A DNA stretch of 64,000 bases from an uncultured Alphaproteobacteria bacterium (GCA_943787175.1 CALSLK010000005.1:186001-250000), one strand, 5' to 3'; positions 10,104-19,229 are shown, counted from the stretch's first letter. Translations and numbers: made by a program. The notes: generated by a model not told the origin, from the letters alone.

Positions 10104-11537
10104 ATGAGCCAGAATCCCTCGCCAGACGAGTTGTTTTTCACCCGCAGCGGCATGGATGAAGGCCGCGTGGCCACGCTTGTCGGCGATGCGCTGACAGGCG
10201 CCGACGACGGCGAATTATTCATGGAGTATCGCCAGGCCGAGGCCCTTGCCTTCGATGATGGCCGTCTGAAAACGGCCAGTTATGACGTCACACAGGGAAT
10301 CGGCCTGCGTCGCGTGGTCGAGGAGGCCACGGCCTATGCCCACGCTTCCGAGCTTTCAGAAGCCGCCATTTCGCGTGCTGCCGGGACAGTTCGGGCAGTA
10401 GACGGGCGTGCGGGCACCCTGGCCGCTGCACCCAGCGGCACCAATCAGGCGTTTTATGACGACGTCAATCCGCTGGCCGAAATGTCGTTCGATGCCAAGG
10501 TGAAGCTGCTTCAGGACATCGATGCCTATCTGCGCGACAAGGATGACCGTGTGCGTCAGGTCTCGGCCTCGCTAATGGCAACCTGGCAGGTCGTGGCTAT
10601 CGTACGCGCCGACGGATCCACAGCAACCGACGTGCGCCCCCTCGTCCGCCTCAACATTTCTGCCGTCGCTGCAGACGGCGATCGCATGGAAACCGGCAGC
10701 CAGGGCACGGGCGGGCGTGTGCTTTACAAGGAATTCGTGCAGCCAGACCGCTGGCAGGCACAGGCCGATGAGGCCCTGCGCCAGGCCGTGGTCAATCTGG
10801 ATTCGGTCGCTGCACCTGCAGGCGAGATGCCCGTGGTGCTGGGCCCCGGCTGGCCAGGCATCCTGCTCCATGAAGCGATCGGCCATGGCCTGGAAGGTGA
10901 TTTCAACCGCAAGAAGACCTCAGCATTCTCTGGCTTGCTGGGCGAACGCATTGCTGCACCGGGCGTCACTGTCACCGATGACGGCACCATCAACGACCGC
11001 CGTGGCTCCCTCACCATCGATGACGAAGGAACGCCGACCAGCAACACGGTGCTGATCGAAGACGGCATCCTGAAGGGTTACATGCATGACCGCATGAATG
11101 CCCGCCTGATGGGCCATGAGCCCACCGGCAATGGCCGGCGCGAAAGTTACGCCCATCAGCCCATGCCACGCATGACCAACACCTGCATGATGGCCGGCAC
11201 CGAAGACCCCGCCGGCATCATCGCATCGGTCAAAAAGGGCCTCTATGCGGTCAACTTCGGCGGCGGTCAGGTCGACATCACCAACGGCAAGTTCGTGTTT
11301 TCGGCTTCCGAGGCCTATCTCATCGAAGACGGCAAGGTGACCCGCCCGGTCAAGGGCGCAACACTGATCGGCAACGGCCCTGATGTTCTCACCAAGGTTG
11401 CTGCCATCGGCAACGACATGGAAATGGATTCAGGCATCGGAACCTGCGGCAAGGCAGGCCAGGGTGTGCCCGTGGGCGTCGGCCAGCCGACCCTGTTGGT
11501 CAATCCGCTGACGGTTGGCGGGACCGAAGCCGCGTAA
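10104..11537 (+). CDS. tldD: Metalloprotease TldD
   Basis: A 477-residue TldD. The extended zinc motif HExxxH is seen in LLHEAIGHGLEGDFNRK (about residue 254), and conserved GTPTSNT and glycine-rich C-terminal segments (SGIGTCGKAGQGVPVG) are present. TldD pairs with TldE/PmbA, coded here at 52646-53989, to form a protease that trims unfolded peptides and matures some modified peptides. A GGAG ribosome site precedes the ATG, and a possible -10 element TATGAT lies at 10073-10078. The 3' end overlaps the convergent amine oxidase gene by 38 bases. Confidence 0.96.
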   Translation: MSQNPSPDELFFTRSGMDEGRVATLVGDALTGADDGELFMEYRQAEALAFDDGRLKTASYDVTQGIGLRRVVEEATAYAHASELSEAAISRAAGTVRAVDGRAGTLAAAPSGTNQAFYDDVNPLAEMSFDAKVKLLQDIDAYLRDKDDRVRQVSASLMATWQVVAIVRADGSTATDVRPLVRLNISAVAADGDRMETGSQGTGGRVLYKEFVQPDRWQAQADEALRQAVVNLDSVAAPAGEMPVVLGPGWPGILLHEAIGHGLEGDFNRKKTSAFSGLLGERIAAPGVTVTDDGTINDRRGSLTIDDEGTPTSNTVLIEDGILKGYMHDRMNARLMGHEPTGNGRRESYAHQPMPRMTNTCMMAGTEDPAGIIASVKKGLYAVNFGGGQVDITNGKFVFSASEAYLIEDGKVTRPVKGATLIGNGPDVLTKVAAIGNDMEMDSGIGTCGKAGQGVPVGVGQPTLLVNPLTVGGTEAA

Positions 11538-12666
11538 CAGCCTGGGCCGCCTGACTGCCTGCGTGAAGAGCCCCTTCGATCAGACCGGGGCTGATGACTG
11601 ACGTCTCGGCCCCGGCCAGATGCAGGCGTCCATCCAGCAACGGCTGGCGAACGAGATCATCCATGATTTCGGGGTGGGCCGGGTCGCTCTGTCGGTCATG
11701 TTCCGAACAGATATTCCGGTTGCGAGCCCAGTCCTCGATGCGAAGCCACAGCGGGTTCGCGGCCTGTGGCCCGAAACACGCCACCAGTTGTTCCAGGAGA
11801 GCGTCCTCGAGCACGTCAGCATATTGTGCCCTCTGTTCATGGGGCACACCCAGGAACCCAAACAGCAGGGCATGGTCACCATCTGGACTGCTGTGATCAT
11901 GAATTTCGACACACGGGCCCACGCGGCTGGCGACACGTCCTGACAGACCCTGGTGGCGCCAGAAGGGCTGGTCATACATCACGACGGCTTTGGCCTGTGT
12001 CGCCATCCATGTCGGCGTCATCGCCAGAATCGACGCCAAGGCCGGTTCAGGCCCGGGCACAATTCTGATGCGTTCGGGAACAAGCCGGGGCGGCAGGGCG
12101 ACCACGACCTGCCCGGCGCGCACGACTGGCAGGGGCGCAGAATCAGTCTCGACTGTCACACCGTCGGCATCAGCGTGGATCCCGGTAACCTGCGTGCCCA
12201 GCCGCAGGACACCTTCGGGCAAAGTTGCGAGCAGGCCATCAATCAGCGCCTGGGGGCCACCCACGATACGGCACATACCATGCTGCCCGGGTATCAGCTG
12301 GTGATCGACAGGCCTGTCGGGCGCAGACTGCACCACACCCTGACCGGCTTCATATTGTTCAAAGGTCGCAAGGTTCAGACGTTCGAGCCACGCAGTAACA
12401 ACAGGCTGGTAAGGTGGCCAAACCCAGGTTGGCCCAAGATCGGCAAGGTAGGCGTCATCGACAGGGTCTTTGATCGAATGGATGCGCCCACCGGCACGAT
12501 CCGCGGCCTCCAGCACCAGCACGGAAAACCCGGCCTCGATCAACTCGCACGCTGCAGTCAGCCCGGAAAGCCCCGCGCCGACCACAAGCACATCGCAAGG
12601 ATTCCTCTCTTCTGGCTCCCCGCCCCTGCCGTCCAACCTGCTAATCGACCTTCGCGGCCACGACAT
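11500..12666 (-). CDS. Flavin monoamine oxidase family protein
   Basis: A 388-residue FAD amine oxidase. The dinucleotide-binding motif VLVVGAGLSGLTAACELIEAG, the VLEAADRAGGRI segment and a C-terminal LHLAGAETS FAD-contact motif are all present. It should oxidise an amine or amino acid to an imine with release of peroxide; the substrate is unknown. Length is short for the family (usually 430-500). The ATG at 12666 overlaps the upstream RidA gene by 26 bases. A later GTG may be the real start, because the first 25 residues carry no family sequence. Two RidA genes directly upstream on the same strand suggest its imine product is hydrolysed on the spot. Confidence 0.88.
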   Translation of the reverse strand: MSWPRRSISRLDGRGGEPEERNPCDVLVVGAGLSGLTAACELIEAGFSVLVLEAADRAGGRIHSIKDPVDDAYLADLGPTWVWPPYQPVVTAWLERLNLATFEQYEAGQGVVQSAPDRPVDHQLIPGQHGMCRIVGGPQALIDGLLATLPEGVLRLGTQVTGIHADADGVTVETDSAPLPVVRAGQVVVALPPRLVPERIRIVPGPEPALASILAMTPTWMATQAKAVVMYDQPFWRHQGLSGRVASRVGPCVEIHDHSSPDGDHALLFGFLGVPHEQRAQYADVLEDALLEQLVACFGPQAANPLWLRIEDWARNRNICSEHDRQSDPAHPEIMDDLVRQPLLDGRLHLAGAETSVISPGLIEGALHAGSQAAQAVTRLRSRQPSAD

Positions 12667-13039
12667 CGACCTCGATGATCATGTCGGGATCGGCAAGGCC
12701 GGAGATATAGATCAGGGTAGCACCCGGCGTTGCCCCGCCAAGAGCATCACCGCGGGCCTGGCGGCTGTGGGCCAGAAGATCAGCGGCATCGGCAACCATG
12801 AAGATCGTCAGCTTGACGATATCATCGCAGCTCATGTCTGCGGCCTCGACGACTGCACGCACGTTTTTCCAGGTCTGGGTGATCTGTTCTTCCCGGTCCT
12901 TGATCAGCGTGCCATCGGGCGCAATGCCGACCTGGCCGGCGGTCACCAGCCAGCGTGCACCTGCGGGAACCTCGGTGTTCTGACAATAGGCTGCGACGGG
13001 CTGATAGACAGTCTCAGGATTGTAGCGTTTCAGAGCCAT
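12641..13039 (-). CDS. RidA family enamine/imine deaminase
   Basis: A 132-residue RidA/YjgF protein (trimeric chorismate-mutase-like fold) that would speed the hydrolysis of reactive enamine/imine intermediates to keto products. Recognisable segments are WLVTAGQVGIAPDGTL, TWKNVRAVVEAADMSCDDIVKLTIFM and the C-terminal LADPDMIIEVDVVA. The arginine that binds carboxylates in active RidA (usually in an RP/RxxV context near residue 105) is not obvious here, so it may belong to a divergent subgroup. 23 bases after the second RidA gene and overlapping the amine oxidase gene. Confidence 0.9.
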   Translation of the reverse strand: MALKRYNPETVYQPVAAYCQNTEVPAGARWLVTAGQVGIAPDGTLIKDREEQITQTWKNVRAVVEAADMSCDDIVKLTIFMVADAADLLAHSRQARGDALGGATPGATLIYISGLADPDMIIEVDVVAAKVD

Positions 13040-13062
13040 GACGGTTTTCCTTTTTGCTTTGA

Positions 13063-13452
13063 TCAGACGATGCCGGCGGCAATCGCCTGGATTTCAACCT
13101 TGAGTTTGGGATTGGCCAGCGCCTGAACAAAGACAAGCGTTGAGGCAGGTTTCACATCTCCCAGGGCCGCAACAAACGCGTTGCGCACAGGCAGCAGGTT
13201 TTCCGGACCAACAACATACGTGGTCAGCGACACCACATTCTGAGGGCCCATGCCTTCCGCATCCAGCACGGCAAGCACATTGGCAAAACACAGTTCGGCC
13301 TGACGCCCGGGGTCATCGGGAATCGCGCCATCGGGCTCAGCGCCGATCTGACCTGCGACATGGAGTTGTTTCCAGCCTTCCGGCACCACGACACCATGGC
13401 TGTAGGCGGTCAGCGGTGCTGGAACACCTTCGGGATCAAATCGCTTGAGCAT
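13063..13452 (-). CDS. RidA family protein
   Basis: A 129-residue RidA/YjgF protein, paralogous to its downstream neighbour (both begin MLKRF/MALKRY and share the VxGQIGxxPDG core). The ATG at 13452 is chosen because a GAGGAA ribosome site lies just upstream and the longer frame adds 14 non-family residues. Shares the same direction and tight spacing with the second RidA gene and the flavin amine oxidase, so a three-gene unit for handling an amine-derived imine is inferred. As in the neighbour, the canonical catalytic arginine is not obvious. Confidence 0.9.
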   Translation of the reverse strand: MLKRFDPEGVPAPLTAYSHGVVVPEGWKQLHVAGQIGAEPDGAIPDDPGRQAELCFANVLAVLDAEGMGPQNVVSLTTYVVGPENLLPVRNAFVAALGDVKPASTLVFVQALANPKLKVEIQAIAAGIV

Positions 13453-13462
13453 GGTTGCTTCC

Positions 13463-14596
13463 TCAGCTGGCCTCCACCTGGGCTTTTGTAGCACCCAGGA
13501 ACTTCATGTTCTCGTTTCGCAATCTTGCACTTGCGTCATCATAGAGGAACGGCAGGAAACAATAGCGCGAGCCCTGGGTCATCGATGTGCATTCATGCAG
13601 CAGCGAACAGGAAAACACGACGGCCCCGCCAGTGGGCGCGCGATAGACCCGGCTGCCGTATTCGGGGAAGCGCAGATCGCCGCCCTGATAATCCTCGGCA
13701 TTGAGATTGATCGACACGGCAAACTTGCGATGCGCCGTTCCCTTGGTGCGATTGTCGCGATGGGGTCTGAAATGACCACCGGGGTCGGCCGAATACTTCG
13801 CCACGATGTAACGCTCGATCTGGGTCGGGCGAAACATGAAGGCCTTTTCGATCTGGGGAAACAGTCTGCTGCGAATCAGCCGTTCCGTTTCAGCCAGCGT
13901 CGCGGCGTCCTCAATGACATGATCCGTGCGACGCTTGTGACGGTAGTCGTTGATCGCCACTGTGCGCCCGTCGACCTCGCGCATGAACCCCGATCCCTGG
14001 CCACCATGACGGTCGTATAGTCCGATCAGGTGTTTGCACAGGCTGGCCTCGAAGATGCGCGGCGCAACCAGGACCGGCGCGTGCATCGGCACGCCGGCAT
14101 GGGCATCAGGCACCGGCAGGCGTTCAATCAGCCGTGTGATCGCTTCGCCATGGGCCTGTGGATCTCCATCAAATGGCAGGACCGCCAGCACACGCATGGA
14201 TGGATCGACAATCACGGTCTGACGGCGATAGCCACTGGACGTCTGCGCACCATACAGCGTCGAGACATTGCGGTCGGTATCCCAGAAGTAGCGGATGCCC
14301 GGTACCCGCTGGACCAACACATCCTCGTCCTCGGAATCGCAGGTCACACCAAAAAAACAGATTTTGCCGTCATCAAAGTGGCGTTCCAGCGCCAGGAGCT
14401 GATCAAGATGCGCGCGCCCTGCGGCATCGTGCGACGAGCCGATAAACGCCATGACAATGAAGCGTCCACCCGTGGTATCGAAATAGAAGGTGGGGTTGTT
14501 GCTGGCACGCGCCTTGAAATAGGGCGCGAAACTACCGCGTACCGGTGCAGCACCGGGCGGTTGGGAAAGTTGTTCGATGGGGGCAGGTTCGGCCAT
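13463..14596 (-). CDS. Peroxiredoxin-like / 2OG-Fe(II) prolyl-hydroxylase-type fusion
   Basis: A 377-residue two-domain protein. Residues about 15-165 have a thioredoxin/peroxiredoxin-like pattern (GRFIVMAFIGSS..., RYFWDTDRNVSTLYG, RRQTVIVDPSMRVLAVLPFDG). The place of the peroxidatic cysteine reads SSHD (54-57), so peroxidase activity is unlikely. Residues about 175-355 form a double-stranded beta-helix dioxygenase. Its iron ligands H279, D281 and H334 and the 2-oxoglutarate arginine R344 are all present. The C-terminal domain probably hydroxylates a protein or peptide; the N-terminal domain may bind the target. Start at ATG 14596, preceded by AGGGAA; an upstream ATG (14635) or TTG is possible. 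Ten bases before a RidA gene, same strand. Confidence 0.85.
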   Translation of the reverse strand: MAEPAPIEQLSQPPGAAPVRGSFAPYFKARASNNPTFYFDTTGGRFIVMAFIGSSHDAAGRAHLDQLLALERHFDDGKICFFGVTCDSEDEDVLVQRVPGIRYFWDTDRNVSTLYGAQTSSGYRRQTVIVDPSMRVLAVLPFDGDPQAHGEAITRLIERLPVPDAHAGVPMHAPVLVAPRIFEASLCKHLIGLYDRHGGQGSGFMREVDGRTVAINDYRHKRRTDHVIEDAATLAETERLIRSRLFPQIEKAFMFRPTQIERYIVAKYSADPGGHFRPHRDNRTKGTAHRKFAVSINLNAEDYQGGDLRFPEYGSRVYRAPTGGAVVFSCSLLHECTSMTQGSRYCFLPFLYDDASARLRNENMKFLGATKAQVEAS

Positions 14597-14662
14597 GGGA
14601 TTCCCTGTGTCTGGCGCGCACCATGACTCCGCCATGGCGGTCAAGACAACTCAAGAATGCAG

Positions 14663-15361
14663 TCAGGCAGCGATGGGAAGGTCGCGAAAACGCCAGAGGC
14701 CCAGACTCTTGTCTGCCCATCCACCATCGCCTTCACGGCAATCCTCGTTGATCAGGACTTCTGGTTGGGGCCAGGAAAAGGGTGCCGACTCCATGTTGAG
14801 TGCACGCCAGTCTCCATCCTCACAATCGGCGTTTCCATCCCAGTCCGTGAAGGTCGTGGTGATCAGCCATGTCGCCCCGGATCGCGCCATGTTCGCCACG
14901 GCGCGTTCCACGTTTGCAAATGACAGATGCACCAGACAATCGCGGCACAGAATGACGTCACAGCCAGGCAGATCATCACAGGTCAGATCAGCAAGCTTAT
15001 AGGTTCCCGGAAGTTCTCCAGCATCGGCGCGCTGCTGGAGGTCTGCAATCAGGCCCGGAACGATATCAATTCCGTGATAGGCCAGACCCAGATCCATTCC
15101 ATGAATCCAGGACGCATCGCCACAGGGCGCATCCAGCAGGGAACCTGCCCCCAGGCCCTGCAACAGCGTCGCCAAATCATTCCGGAGCGCCCGAATAGCA
15201 TCGGGTTCAGAACCCAGACCGGAAACCGACTCTTGGGCGCCCCAGAGGTTGGACGCGTGAATCTCTTCAAAGCGTTCCTTGAGCGAAAGCCCGTCAAACG
15301 ATTCACGGCGCGCCGCAAATCGCTGATGCGCCAGAACAGGCGGGCGACCCTGGTCATCCAT
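14663..15361 (-). CDS. Class I SAM-dependent methyltransferase
   Basis: A 232-residue Rossmann-fold methyltransferase. Motif I is LLDAPCGDASWIHG (about residues 76-89), followed by the acidic YHGIDIVPGLI strand end and a motif-IV-like CDVILCRDCLVHLS. The substrate cannot be inferred. The C-terminal part is rich in Trp and acidic residues (DWDGNADCEDGDW). Lies eight bases downstream of gshA on the same strand, so cotranscription is likely. ATG start at 15361. Confidence 0.85.
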   Translation of the reverse strand: MDDQGRPPVLAHQRFAARRESFDGLSLKERFEEIHASNLWGAQESVSGLGSEPDAIRALRNDLATLLQGLGAGSLLDAPCGDASWIHGMDLGLAYHGIDIVPGLIADLQQRADAGELPGTYKLADLTCDDLPGCDVILCRDCLVHLSFANVERAVANMARSGATWLITTTFTDWDGNADCEDGDWRALNMESAPFSWPQPEVLINEDCREGDGGWADKSLGLWRFRDLPIAA

Positions 15362-15369
15362 GCCGACGC

Positions 15370-16731
15370 TTAGAACGCGTAGTCGACAAACACCTTTTCG
15401 ATATCGCCCTTCCAGGCGTTTTCATAACGGTCGAGAAGGTCTTCGGCAGGTGTGCGGCCCGAAATCGCGATTTCCATCAACGCATCCAGGAAATGCACCT
15501 CGTCCAGGCTGCCATCATAGATGCGGCGCAGGCGCAGGCCCTCGGCAGAGATCGCCAGCATTTCCTTGGCCACGTCCTGCACGGTGCCATCGCGGAACGG
15601 GGTTTTCAGGCCCAGGGCCGGAATGTCTTCCTTCATCTTGACCTGCTCTTCCCAGGTCCAGTCCTTCACCAGGTCCCATGCGGCATCCAGCGCAGTCTGC
15701 TCATAGAACAGCCCGGTCCACAGGCCCGGCAGTGCGCAGATACGCCGCCAGCCCGCGCCATCGGCACCGCGCACTTCCATGTAGCGTTTGATGCGCACAT
15801 CGGGGAACAGCGTGGTCAGGTGATCTTCCCAATCGGTGACCGTGGGAATCTGTCCAGGCAGCGCAGGCAATTTGCCGTTCAGAAAGTCACGGAACGACAT
15901 GCCCGAGGCATCGATGTACTTGCCGTCGCGCATGACAAAATACATCGGAACATCCAGCGCATAATCGACATACCGCTCGAAGCCGAAGCCGTCCTCGATG
16001 ACAAACTTCAGCAGGCCGCTGCGATCGTTATCGACATCGGTCCAGACATGGGCACGTTTGGAAAGGTAGCCATTGGGCTTGTTCTCGGTGAACGGCGAAT
16101 TGGCAAACAGCGCCGTGGTGACCGACTGCAGGGCCTGGCCAACGCGGAACTTCTGCACCATGTCGGCTTCCGAGCCAAAATCCAGATTGGCCTGGATGGT
16201 GCAGGTGCGCAGCATCATATCGAGACCCATGGTGCCGACCTTGGGCATGTACTCACGCATGATCTTGTAGCGGCCCTTTGGCATCCAGGGCACTTCCTCG
16301 CGCGTCTCGCGCGGGCGGAACCCCAGACCGACAAAGATGATACCCAGCTCCTCGGCAATCTCCTTGCATTGGTCCAGATGCGCGTTCGTCTCGCGGCAGG
16401 TCTGATGCAGGTTCTTCAACGGCGCGCCGGAAAGTTCGAGTTGGCCACCCGGCTCCAGGGAAACATGCTGACCGTCCTTGGAGAGGCCGATGACATTTTC
16501 GCCCTCGTTCATGGGCTTCCAGCCGAACCGCTGCAGTTCAGTCAGAATCGCGCGGATGCCGTTGGGTCCTTCATAGGTCAGCGGCTTGCAGGTCGCGGCG
16601 TCGTAACAGAACTTTTCGTGTTCCGTGCCGATCAGCCAGTCTTCCTTGGGCTTGCAGCCTGATTCCAGTCGTTCAATCAGTTGCGCCTTGTCGGTCAGCG
16701 GCGTCGTATTTTGTGCAGATGGAATGGACAC
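15370..16731 (-). CDS. gshA: Glutamate-cysteine ligase (plant/alphaproteobacterial type)
   Basis: A 453-residue enzyme for the first step of glutathione synthesis. Its sequence (LIGTEHEKFCYD, LEPGGQLELSGAPL, GLGFRP, MPKGRYKIMREYMPKVG, TCTIQANLDFGSEADMV) matches the class shared by alphaproteobacteria and plants. The start is set at the GTG at 16731, since an AAGGGGG ribosome site precedes it and length then equals the family norm; the longer frame adds 81 unrelated residues. 28 bases after rsmE on the same strand. Confidence 0.94.
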   Translation of the reverse strand: MSIPSAQNTTPLTDKAQLIERLESGCKPKEDWLIGTEHEKFCYDAATCKPLTYEGPNGIRAILTELQRFGWKPMNEGENVIGLSKDGQHVSLEPGGQLELSGAPLKNLHQTCRETNAHLDQCKEIAEELGIIFVGLGFRPRETREEVPWMPKGRYKIMREYMPKVGTMGLDMMLRTCTIQANLDFGSEADMVQKFRVGQALQSVTTALFANSPFTENKPNGYLSKRAHVWTDVDNDRSGLLKFVIEDGFGFERYVDYALDVPMYFVMRDGKYIDASGMSFRDFLNGKLPALPGQIPTVTDWEDHLTTLFPDVRIKRYMEVRGADGAGWRRICALPGLWTGLFYEQTALDAAWDLVKDWTWEEQVKMKEDIPALGLKTPFRDGTVQDVAKEMLAISAEGLRLRRIYDGSLDEVHFLDALMEIAISGRTPAEDLLDRYENAWKGDIEKVFVDYAF

Positions 16732-16759
16732 GACTGTTGCCCCCTTACCGTGGAAGATC

Positions 16760-17506
16760 TTACGAGGTCGGGGCCCCGCCCGAGGTGTGAACGACACTAG
16801 CCCCCGATGATCGCAAATGCCAAGAGGCAAGCGCAGCAAGGCAGGCTGTCTCGATGCGCAGAATGTGGCTGCCCAGCGACACGGGCACAATCCTTTCATG
16901 GGCACGCAGTCGATCAAATTCCTGTGGCGCAAAGCCGCCTTCGGGACCAACCAGGAAAGCTGACGGCCTTTCAATGACCTGATTCAGTGGTTTGCCGCCG
17001 CCGCTCTCATCGCACAAAAGCAGCGATCTATCGGCTGGCCAGACCTCCAGAACGCCCTGCAAGGGAGCCTGTTCGAGACAATCGGGCAGGTCACACCGCC
17101 CGCATTGTTCTGCGGCCTCCTGCGCCCAGTCGCGCATCTTCTGGGTCTTTACGGTGGGCGGTTCCGTACGTTCGGTTGTGACCGGCATCAGACGCCCCAC
17201 GCCCAGCTCCGTTGCCTTTTCGACCAGAAATCGCAGCCTGTCGCGCTTGGGCGGCGCAAACAGCAACCACGGACCGTCCCCGGCAGGCTGGGGTCTGAGT
17301 TGCTCGCTGCAAACCGCCTGCGCGCCATCGAGCAAGGCAAGCCATTCACCATCTCTGCCGTTGAACAGGCGCACGCCATCGCCTTGCCCCAGACGCATGA
17401 CCCGTGCGACGTAATGGTTCTGGTTTTCCACGAGTGGCACGGACAGGTCCGCACCCAACGGAGAATCAACATAAAGACGCGGCACTGGCCGCCCATCCCG
17501 GCGCAT
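16760..17506 (-). CDS. rsmE: 16S rRNA m3U1498 methyltransferase
   Basis: A 248-residue SPOUT-class methyltransferase that modifies U1498 of 16S rRNA. The N-terminal PUA-like part (RLYVDSPLGADLSVPLVENQNHYVARVMRLGQGD) and the knotted C-terminal SAM site (FLVGPEGGFAPQEFD and SLGSHILRIETA) are both present. ATG at 17506 chosen over an upstream alternative because it begins the family sequence. Diverges from ubiA with only 17 bases between start codons, so their promoters must overlap the coding ends. Confidence 0.95.
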   Translation of the reverse strand: MRRDGRPVPRLYVDSPLGADLSVPLVENQNHYVARVMRLGQGDGVRLFNGRDGEWLALLDGAQAVCSEQLRPQPAGDGPWLLFAPPKRDRLRFLVEKATELGVGRLMPVTTERTEPPTVKTQKMRDWAQEAAEQCGRCDLPDCLEQAPLQGVLEVWPADRSLLLCDESGGGKPLNQVIERPSAFLVGPEGGFAPQEFDRLRAHERIVPVSLGSHILRIETACLAALASWHLRSSGASVVHTSGGAPTS

Positions 17507-17523
17507 GGATTCATAGACCTCAA

Positions 17524-18441
17524 ATGACCACGACCAGCGATAGCGCACCCCAGCCCTCCGCGTCCACCTGGGTCGACACCCGGGCGCCGCGTATCTTGCG
17601 TCCCTGGCTGAAGCTGGCGCGCGCTGACAGGCCGATCGGCGTGTGGTTGCTGATGTGGCCTTGCTGGTGGGCCACGGCTCTGGCCAGCCCGGAATGGCCC
17701 TCGCCTTTCCTCCTCTTTCTGTTTTTCGTGGGCGCAGCGGTCATGCGGCCGGCAGGTTGTGTCATCAACGACATCATGGATCGCGACTTCGATGCCAGGG
17801 TCGAGCGCACCAGAACCCGCCCGCTTGCCAGCGGCGAGATTTCACTCCTTGGCGCTCTGATTTTCCTCGCGCTTCTGATGGCTGTCGGATTGCTGGTGCT
17901 GGTTCAACTTGACCGCGCCGCCATACTGGTCGGCGCTGCATCGCTGGGACTGGTCGCGCTTTATCCCTTCATGAAACGCATCACCCATTGGCCTCAGTTG
18001 TTTCTGGGGCTTGCGATCAACTGGGGTGCCCTGGTCGGCTGGGCGGCCGTGCAGGGCGAACTAGGCCTGGTTCCCCTGGCGCTTTATGCCGGCTGCGTCT
18101 GCTGGACCATTGGCTACGACACCATCTATGCCCATCAGGACAAGACCGACGACATCGAGATTGGCGTCAAATCAACAGCCTTGGCCTTCGGCAAACGCAC
18201 AAAACCACTGCTCGCGCTGTTCTATGGCCTGTTCATGATCGGTCTCATCGCCACAGGACTTCTGGCCAATCTCCACTGGATCTTCTTTGCAGCCCTGGTC
18301 CCCACGGCCCTGCATTTCATCTGGCAGGTCACCACGCTGGAGATGGATACACCCGCTTCCTGCATGAAACGTTTCGTTTCCAACGGGCAGGTCGGTGTTC
18401 TCGTGTTCCTGGCCATCGTGGCGGGCCAGATGCTGGGCTGA
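17524..18441 (+). CDS. ubiA: 4-hydroxybenzoate polyprenyltransferase
   Basis: A 305-residue integral membrane prenyltransferase of ubiquinone synthesis with eight or nine helices. Both Asp-rich Mg-diphosphate motifs are visible: NDIMDRDFDARVERTRTRP and YDTIYAHQDKTDD. The ATG at 17524 is used; the longer frame runs back into the divergent rsmE gene. UbiD, the next-but-one enzyme of the same pathway, lies separately at 43150-44655. Ends five bases before a convergent gene of unknown function. Confidence 0.95.
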   Translation: MTTTSDSAPQPSASTWVDTRAPRILRPWLKLARADRPIGVWLLMWPCWWATALASPEWPSPFLLFLFFVGAAVMRPAGCVINDIMDRDFDARVERTRTRPLASGEISLLGALIFLALLMAVGLLVLVQLDRAAILVGAASLGLVALYPFMKRITHWPQLFLGLAINWGALVGWAAVQGELGLVPLALYAGCVCWTIGYDTIYAHQDKTDDIEIGVKSTALAFGKRTKPLLALFYGLFMIGLIATGLLANLHWIFFAALVPTALHFIWQVTTLEMDTPASCMKRFVSNGQVGVLVFLAIVAGQMLG

Positions 18442-18446
18442 CAGAT

Positions 18447-19229
18447 TCAGTCTGCCAGGTGTCGGACCGCCCGTTCACGCATCTTCAACACCAACGCCTT
18501 GCGATGAGCATCGTCACGAACGGTGCGCAGGATAAAATCGTGAAGCCCGACGCCCTCACCCAAATGGCCGCACAACTCTTCGAGCATGTCGGCCTGCCCG
18601 CGCGCCGCAAACCGTCTCTGGTCAGCGTGGACCGTCGCCAGCGCAACCGGCGCGCCGCCATACCCATAAACCCCATGGGTGGTGATATAGGCCGCCGCAC
18701 CTTCGACCTCCCCGACGCCATCGACATCGAGCCGGCCCGGCAATACGGCGAAATGATAATTGTCGCCCTCTGATACATGCATAATCTCAAGCTGCCGCTC
18801 GGTCAGGAACGAGACCGAGACATGGGCCACCGTGCCCGGACTGGCATAAAGCCCGGCGGGCACCGACCCATAAGTCGCGATATGCGTGGCATAGACGACA
18901 TCGTGATCATGCAGGCGGCAACGCAGCACCGGGATCACGCTGTCGGGCCCATCGCCATACTTTTCAAGCAGACGTTGCGGCGAGGCATTCGAGCCATAAC
19001 CCACCACAGCAATGCGTTTCTCGGTGCCGTCTGCCTTTGCCCCCAGACGTCGCAACGCCTCGCCCGCTGAAACCGCCGCACCATCCAGCGCGACCATGGC
19101 GTCATCAAGCGGATCGGCACCATCGGCAACAAACCGCAGGCCACGCCCCGCCGCGAAAAGAAACCCGTGGTCGGGCGGGTCGAACGGATAACCGAAGGCA
19201 CGCACGATTTCAGGCGATAGTTCGCTCAA
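18447..19229 (-). CDS. Gamma-glutamylcyclotransferase-like protein
   Basis: A 260-residue protein of uncertain role. A central IAVVGYGSNASPQRL segment (about residues 72-87) matches the glycine-rich loop YGSNxS of the gamma-glutamylcyclotransferase fold, and HVSEGDNYHFAVL further on may carry the acidic catalytic residue. The long N-terminal extension (about 70 residues, ending in a DDAMVALDG stretch) is not typical of small GGCT enzymes. ATG start overlaps the stop of the upstream membrane-protein gene by four bases, pointing to translational coupling. Function inferred only from the loop motif. Confidence 0.6.
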   Translation of the reverse strand: MSELSPEIVRAFGYPFDPPDHGFLFAAGRGLRFVADGADPLDDAMVALDGAAVSAGEALRRLGAKADGTEKRIAVVGYGSNASPQRLLEKYGDGPDSVIPVLRCRLHDHDVVYATHIATYGSVPAGLYASPGTVAHVSVSFLTERQLEIMHVSEGDNYHFAVLPGRLDVDGVGEVEGAAAYITTHGVYGYGGAPVALATVHADQRRFAARGQADMLEELCGHLGEGVGLHDFILRTVRDDAHRKALVLKMRERAVRHLAD

